Positions 60,926 to 64,000 of a stretch of 64,000 nucleotides of DNA are shown here, one piece after another. Under the pieces are notes generated by a model, which worked only from the letters and a program-made list of their open reading frames with translations, ran no database searches and had not been told where the DNA came from. Numbering within the stretch: position 1 is the stretch's first letter; each line of letters begins with the position of its first letter. The DNA is taken from NCBI RefSeq assembly GCF_003219815.1, contig NZ_QJVD01000002.1, positions 81,574 through 145,573 on the forward strand. Direction: 5' to 3'. The position numbers and the translations under genes were made by a program. This DNA comes from Arthrobacter livingstonensis. Its GTDB lineage: Bacteria > Actinomycetota > Actinomycetes > Actinomycetales > Micrococcaceae.

Positions 60926-62380
60926 CTATTGCAGATTGGACGTCAGCCGGGCCGCACTGTCCCGGAACTTCTCCCTCGCGGGGCGTGCGACCCAGTCCGC
61001 AAGCTCAAGCTGGCGGCTGTTCTCCCGGTAGCCGTCCTCCACGAGGTGCATCTGCGCCACGAAGTCGGCACTGTGGATGAGCACGGAGATTTCCATGTTG
61101 AGCGAGAACGAGCGCACATCCATGTTGGACGAGCCGATGACGGCCATGTCGCGGTCAATGCTGAAGTGCTTGGAGTGCAGCACTTCCGGCGCCTTGTAGA
61201 GGAAAACCTTCACCCCCGCCCTCAGCAGCGCTTCGTAATAGGAACGCTGGGCGTGGTAGACCATGGCCTGGTCGCCGATTTCGGAGACGAACAGCTCCAC
61301 ATCCACGCCCCTTGCCGCAGCCGTGACGATGGCCAGCAGCACCGAGTCCTCCGGCACAAAGTACGGGCTCGTGATGCTGATGCGCTCATTGGCCCGGTGG
61401 ATCATTGCCACAAAAAGCTTCAGGTTATTGTCGTTGTCAAAACTCGGCCCGCTCGGCACCACCTGTGCATCCACCAGGTGCGGGGCCGGGTCAAGGACCA
61501 CAGGGGAGGTGTCCACGTCCAGCAACACATCGGTCTCGCTGTACCAGTCGGTGACAAAGACCGCGTCCAGCTCGCGGACGGCGGGGCCCTGGATGCAGAT
61601 CATCAGCTCGTGCCAGCGCAGCCCGCGCGCAATGTTCTTCTTCTTGTTGTAATTCTCGTGCACCAGGTTTTGCGAGCCCGTGAACCCGACACGCCCGTCG
61701 ACCACCAGCAGCTTGCGGTGGTTGCGCAGGTCAATGCGCTGCCACTGCCCGCGCCACGGCCGCAAGGGCAGCATGGCCCGGTAGTCGGCGCCCATCCCCG
61801 CCAACCGGTCCAGTGTTTCCTTGCGGCCGGGGTTCATGACCGAGGCCAAATGGTCGCTGAGCACACGGACCCTTACGCCGCGCAGGCAGGCACGCTCCAA
61901 GGCGTCAAAGAACGGCTTGGTGGCCTCGTCGTGCACAAGGATGTAGAACTCCACGTGCACATAATCGGTGGCCGTGTCGATCGCGGCGGACATGGCAGCC
62001 AGGGAACCCCGGTAGTCCGGCAGGAGTTCGACGGCGTTGCCTCCGACCATGGGCAGCGCACCCAGTGTCGTGTTGAGGGTGACCAGCGAGGCCAGGCCCT
62101 CGGGCCAGTCCTCGCGGTGGCCGGGCTGGTCGAGGCCCTGGGTCCGTTCCATGATCAAGGTGTTGACGTGGCGCTGCTTTTCCCGCCGGGATCTTGGCAG
62201 GCGGTTAAACCCGACGGCCAGGTACCCCAGCAACCCAATGTAGGGGATGAAGATGATGGTGAGCATCCACGCGATGGCCGTGGCTGGCCGGTGCCGGGCC
62301 GAGATGAAGGCCACGGCGACCGCGCCCAGGACCACGTGGAGCGCCAATAGCAACCATGCGACGATGTCGACATCAGCCAA
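60926..62380 (-). CDS. cls: Cardiolipin synthase (phospholipase D superfamily)
   Basis: This 484-residue membrane enzyme joins phosphatidylglycerol molecules into cardiolipin. Two N-terminal membrane helices (VAWLLLALHVVLGAVAVAFI and TAIAWMLTIIFIPYIGLLGY) precede two HKD motifs: H221-K223-D228 in LRNHRKLLVVDGRVGFTGSQ and H402-K404-D409 in LHSKHFSIDRDMAVIGSSN. Length fits bacterial Cls. The gene upstream on the same strand encodes a small PLDc_N membrane protein, separated by 54 bases. Confidence 0.93.
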   Translation of the reverse strand: MADVDIVAWLLLALHVVLGAVAVAFISARHRPATAIAWMLTIIFIPYIGLLGYLAVGFNRLPRSRREKQRHVNTLIMERTQGLDQPGHREDWPEGLASLVTLNTTLGALPMVGGNAVELLPDYRGSLAAMSAAIDTATDYVHVEFYILVHDEATKPFFDALERACLRGVRVRVLSDHLASVMNPGRKETLDRLAGMGADYRAMLPLRPWRGQWQRIDLRNHRKLLVVDGRVGFTGSQNLVHENYNKKKNIARGLRWHELMICIQGPAVRELDAVFVTDWYSETDVLLDVDTSPVVLDPAPHLVDAQVVPSGPSFDNDNNLKLFVAMIHRANERISITSPYFVPEDSVLLAIVTAAARGVDVELFVSEIGDQAMVYHAQRSYYEALLRAGVKVFLYKAPEVLHSKHFSIDRDMAVIGSSNMDVRSFSLNMEISVLIHSADFVAQMHLVEDGYRENSRQLELADWVARPAREKFRDSAARLTSNLQ

Positions 62381-62434
62381 TGGGTAAACCCCGCTGGTGC
62401 GCGTGGGCCTGTGGCCGGCGTGGCCTTGGACGCA

Positions 62435-62812
62435 CTATGCCAGGGCCTTGGCCTTGAGCTGGGCGTACTCCGCATCGGTGACGGTCCCGGCGTCAAGGAG
62501 AGCCTTGGCGGAGGCAATCTGGCCGGCTGGGCTCTGCATGCCGGCCACACGGCGCAGGTACTGCTCCGTTTCCTGCTGGGCGGTGTTGGCGGTCCGCACG
62601 CCGCGCTCGGACATGCTGCCGCCGCGCACGATGATGTACACCAGCGCAGTGATGACCGGGGCCGCGAGCAGGAAGAAGATCCATACCGCCTTTGTCCAGC
62701 CGGAGATGGATGAATCACGGAGGATGTCAATAAGGATCTGAAACAGCAGTATCAGGTAGGACAGGAACAGGCAAAAAATAATGATGGACCAAAAGGTCTC
62801 AAGAAAGCTCAT
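62435..62812 (-). CDS. Small PLDc_N/SHOCT-domain membrane protein
   Basis: This 125-residue protein has two hydrophobic helices (FWSIIIFCLFLSYLILLFQI and VWIFFLLAAPVITALVYIIV) resembling the PLDc_N leader of cardiolipin synthases. The C-terminal 25 residues (ASAKALLDAGTVTDAEYAQL) are a SHOCT motif. ATG 62812 follows GGGGTTGCA. It lacks any HKD motif, so it is not an enzyme itself. Next to cls, it may regulate or anchor lipid synthesis; this is an inference from position. Confidence 0.82.
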   Translation of the reverse strand: MSFLETFWSIIIFCLFLSYLILLFQILIDILRDSSISGWTKAVWIFFLLAAPVITALVYIIVRGGSMSERGVRTANTAQQETEQYLRRVAGMQSPAGQIASAKALLDAGTVTDAEYAQLKAKALA

Positions 62813-63011
62813 TGCAACCCCAAATATTCTCTTGTCACATGCGCAAGCCCAAACCATGCTCAGTACGCTGATTTTGCGAGGCCCCCTGTGGGCCCGGTCG
62901 CGCCATTCTAACAGCCCGTGCTGTCACTGTGGCGGGTCTTGTGGGAAGAATTCACAAACCCGTTTCGGGCCCACGAATTCATTTCTTGGGATTGTCCGGA
63001 CCTCCTTGTAA

Positions 63012-63974
63012 TTGACTTGGTGCACTCTTAGGCTGAGCAGGAAACGGCCCGAATCGACCAAAAACCGTCAATTCCAATGTCACCTTCAACATATTCAGGA
63101 GTCATCCGCCACCTTTGGCGTCGCCGAAGTGATTGTGTCCCCCCGCTCCGGCCTTGTCGGCACCGAAGCGTACCCGGGAATGGTCACCGAAAGCGGCTCC
63201 CTTGTCGTCTTGGCCCACCGGCGGGCTGGGGCGAAAGCGAGCTCATACCCCGTTGCGGTCATGGCCGGGGACAGCCTGCTGCTGCAGGGCAGCTGGGCCG
63301 ACTTGGACAGGCACACGCGCGACCAGGCCGTGTTGCTGGTGGACTCCCCTGACTCCATCCGACGCCAGGCAGTGCGGCTTGGCCCCGGGACCGTGCCGGC
63401 GCTCGTGATTCTGGCGGCAATGGTCGTGCTGATGACGACCAATCTTGTCCCCGCCCCCGTTGCAGCACTGCTGGCCGCCATGGCGATGGTGCTGACCCGA
63501 GCCGTAACGGTGGGCCAGGCCCACCGTTCAATGGCGTGGCAAACGCTGATCCTGGTAGCCGCCATGATCCCGTTGTCGGAAGCCATCACGAAGACCGGGA
63601 CCGCCAAGCTCCTTGCCGGCGGCCTCATCCGCCTCACTGAAGGCGGCAGCCCATACCTGTTGGTCCTTTGCATCTTCGTCATCACTGCTGCGCTCGGCCA
63701 GCTGATCAGCAACACGGCCACGGCGTTGATCATCATCCCGATTTCGCTGTCCGTGTCCCTGGCTGCCGGCTTCTCGCCCTTGACCGTGCTCGTGCGCATC
63801 AGCGTGGCTTCGTCAGCGGCCCTGCTGACACCGATTGCAACTCCGGCCAACCTGATGATCATGCGTCCTGCAGGTTACTGGTTCGGCGACTACTGGAAGC
63901 TGGGTGAGGTGCTCATGGCCCTCTACCTGGCCGTTGCCGTGTTCCTGGTCCCCGTCATCTGGCCGTTCCACTGA
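63012..63974 (+). pseudogene. 5'-truncated SLC13 family permease with TrkA-C domain
   Basis: From about residue 34 (FGVAEVIVSPRSGLVGTEAY) the frame encodes a TrkA-C/RCK domain (about 34-105) and then the C-terminal membrane half of a DASS/SLC13 permease: VPALVILAAMVVLMTTNLVP, LILVAAMIPLSEAITKTGTA, ISNTATALIIIPISLSVSLA and SSAALLTPIATPANLMIMRP with the conserved SNTAT and TPANLM substrate/sodium motifs. The N-terminal membrane half normally found before the RCK domain is missing. The first 33 codons have no resemblance to a permease, and no clear ribosome site is seen. This looks like a decayed gene remnant. Confidence 0.75.
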
Positions 63975-64000
63975 GCGACGGCGGTTAAAGCGGAAAACCC

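Overview
This 64 kb window is chromosomal DNA from a high-GC actinobacterium, most probably Arthrobacter or a close Micrococcaceae relative. This rests on gene content and order: cysteine desulfurase-mnmA near a MetE-like protein, a TIGR03086 (mycothiol-type) protein, paired ETF operons, TPM-PspA neighbours, and many GTG/TTG starts with 4-nt overlaps. No phage, insertion sequence, CRISPR array or rRNA was seen. There is one tRNA gene, initiator tRNA-fMet.

Layout. 1-12.4 kb: end of a DUF58 gene, a MetE-like protein without the expected zinc ligands, chorismate mutase, an oligopeptide/dipeptide ABC importer (substrate-binding protein, two permeases, fused double ATPase), a TIGR03086 protein, mnmA and a cysteine desulfurase. 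12.5-14 kb: a secreted subtilisin. 14.2-18.7 kb: a SufR-like regulator divergent from a four-gene operon of folE, a ferredoxin-reductase-like flavoprotein, a diverged dihydropteroate synthase and a RibD-C reductase. I rank this as the best candidate for an undescribed system. 18.7-24 kb: a lipoprotein, a J-domain protein, trmL, a methyltransferase and the first etfBA. 24-31.5 kb: an ABC exporter pair, an HtrA protease, a TPM-domain protein and PspA. 31.6-35.6 kb: aldo/keto reductases, an MmyB-type regulator and an SDR-like protein. 35.8-39.3 kb: a HTH-TOBE protein with modABC, then tRNA-fMet on the other strand.

39.6-59.5 kb is an acyl-CoA catabolism region. It holds a valine-degradation operon (isobutyryl-CoA dehydrogenase, 3-hydroxyisobutyryl-CoA hydrolase, 3-hydroxyisobutyrate dehydrogenase, enoyl-CoA hydratase), a cytochrome b, a second etfBA divergent from a MarR regulator, an MBL hydrolase with an alpha-methylacyl-CoA racemase, a frameshifted acyl-CoA ligase, a crotonase, fadB-like and fadA genes, and an LCAD-like dehydrogenase divergent from an enoyl-CoA hydratase-TetR pair. 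Two palindromes lie in that last divergent gap. 59.6-64 kb: an AI-2E-type transporter with a probable frameshift, cardiolipin synthase, a small PLDc_N/SHOCT membrane protein and a 5'-truncated SLC13 permease.

The intergenic regions are rich in dispersed repeats. At least five families can be recognised by eye, one as a seven-copy 33-bp tandem array at 47.3 kb and one as three related palindromic copies spread over 8 kb (31.5, 35.7 and 39.5 kb). Three genes look broken: the acyl-CoA ligase, the AI-2E transporter and the SLC13 permease.
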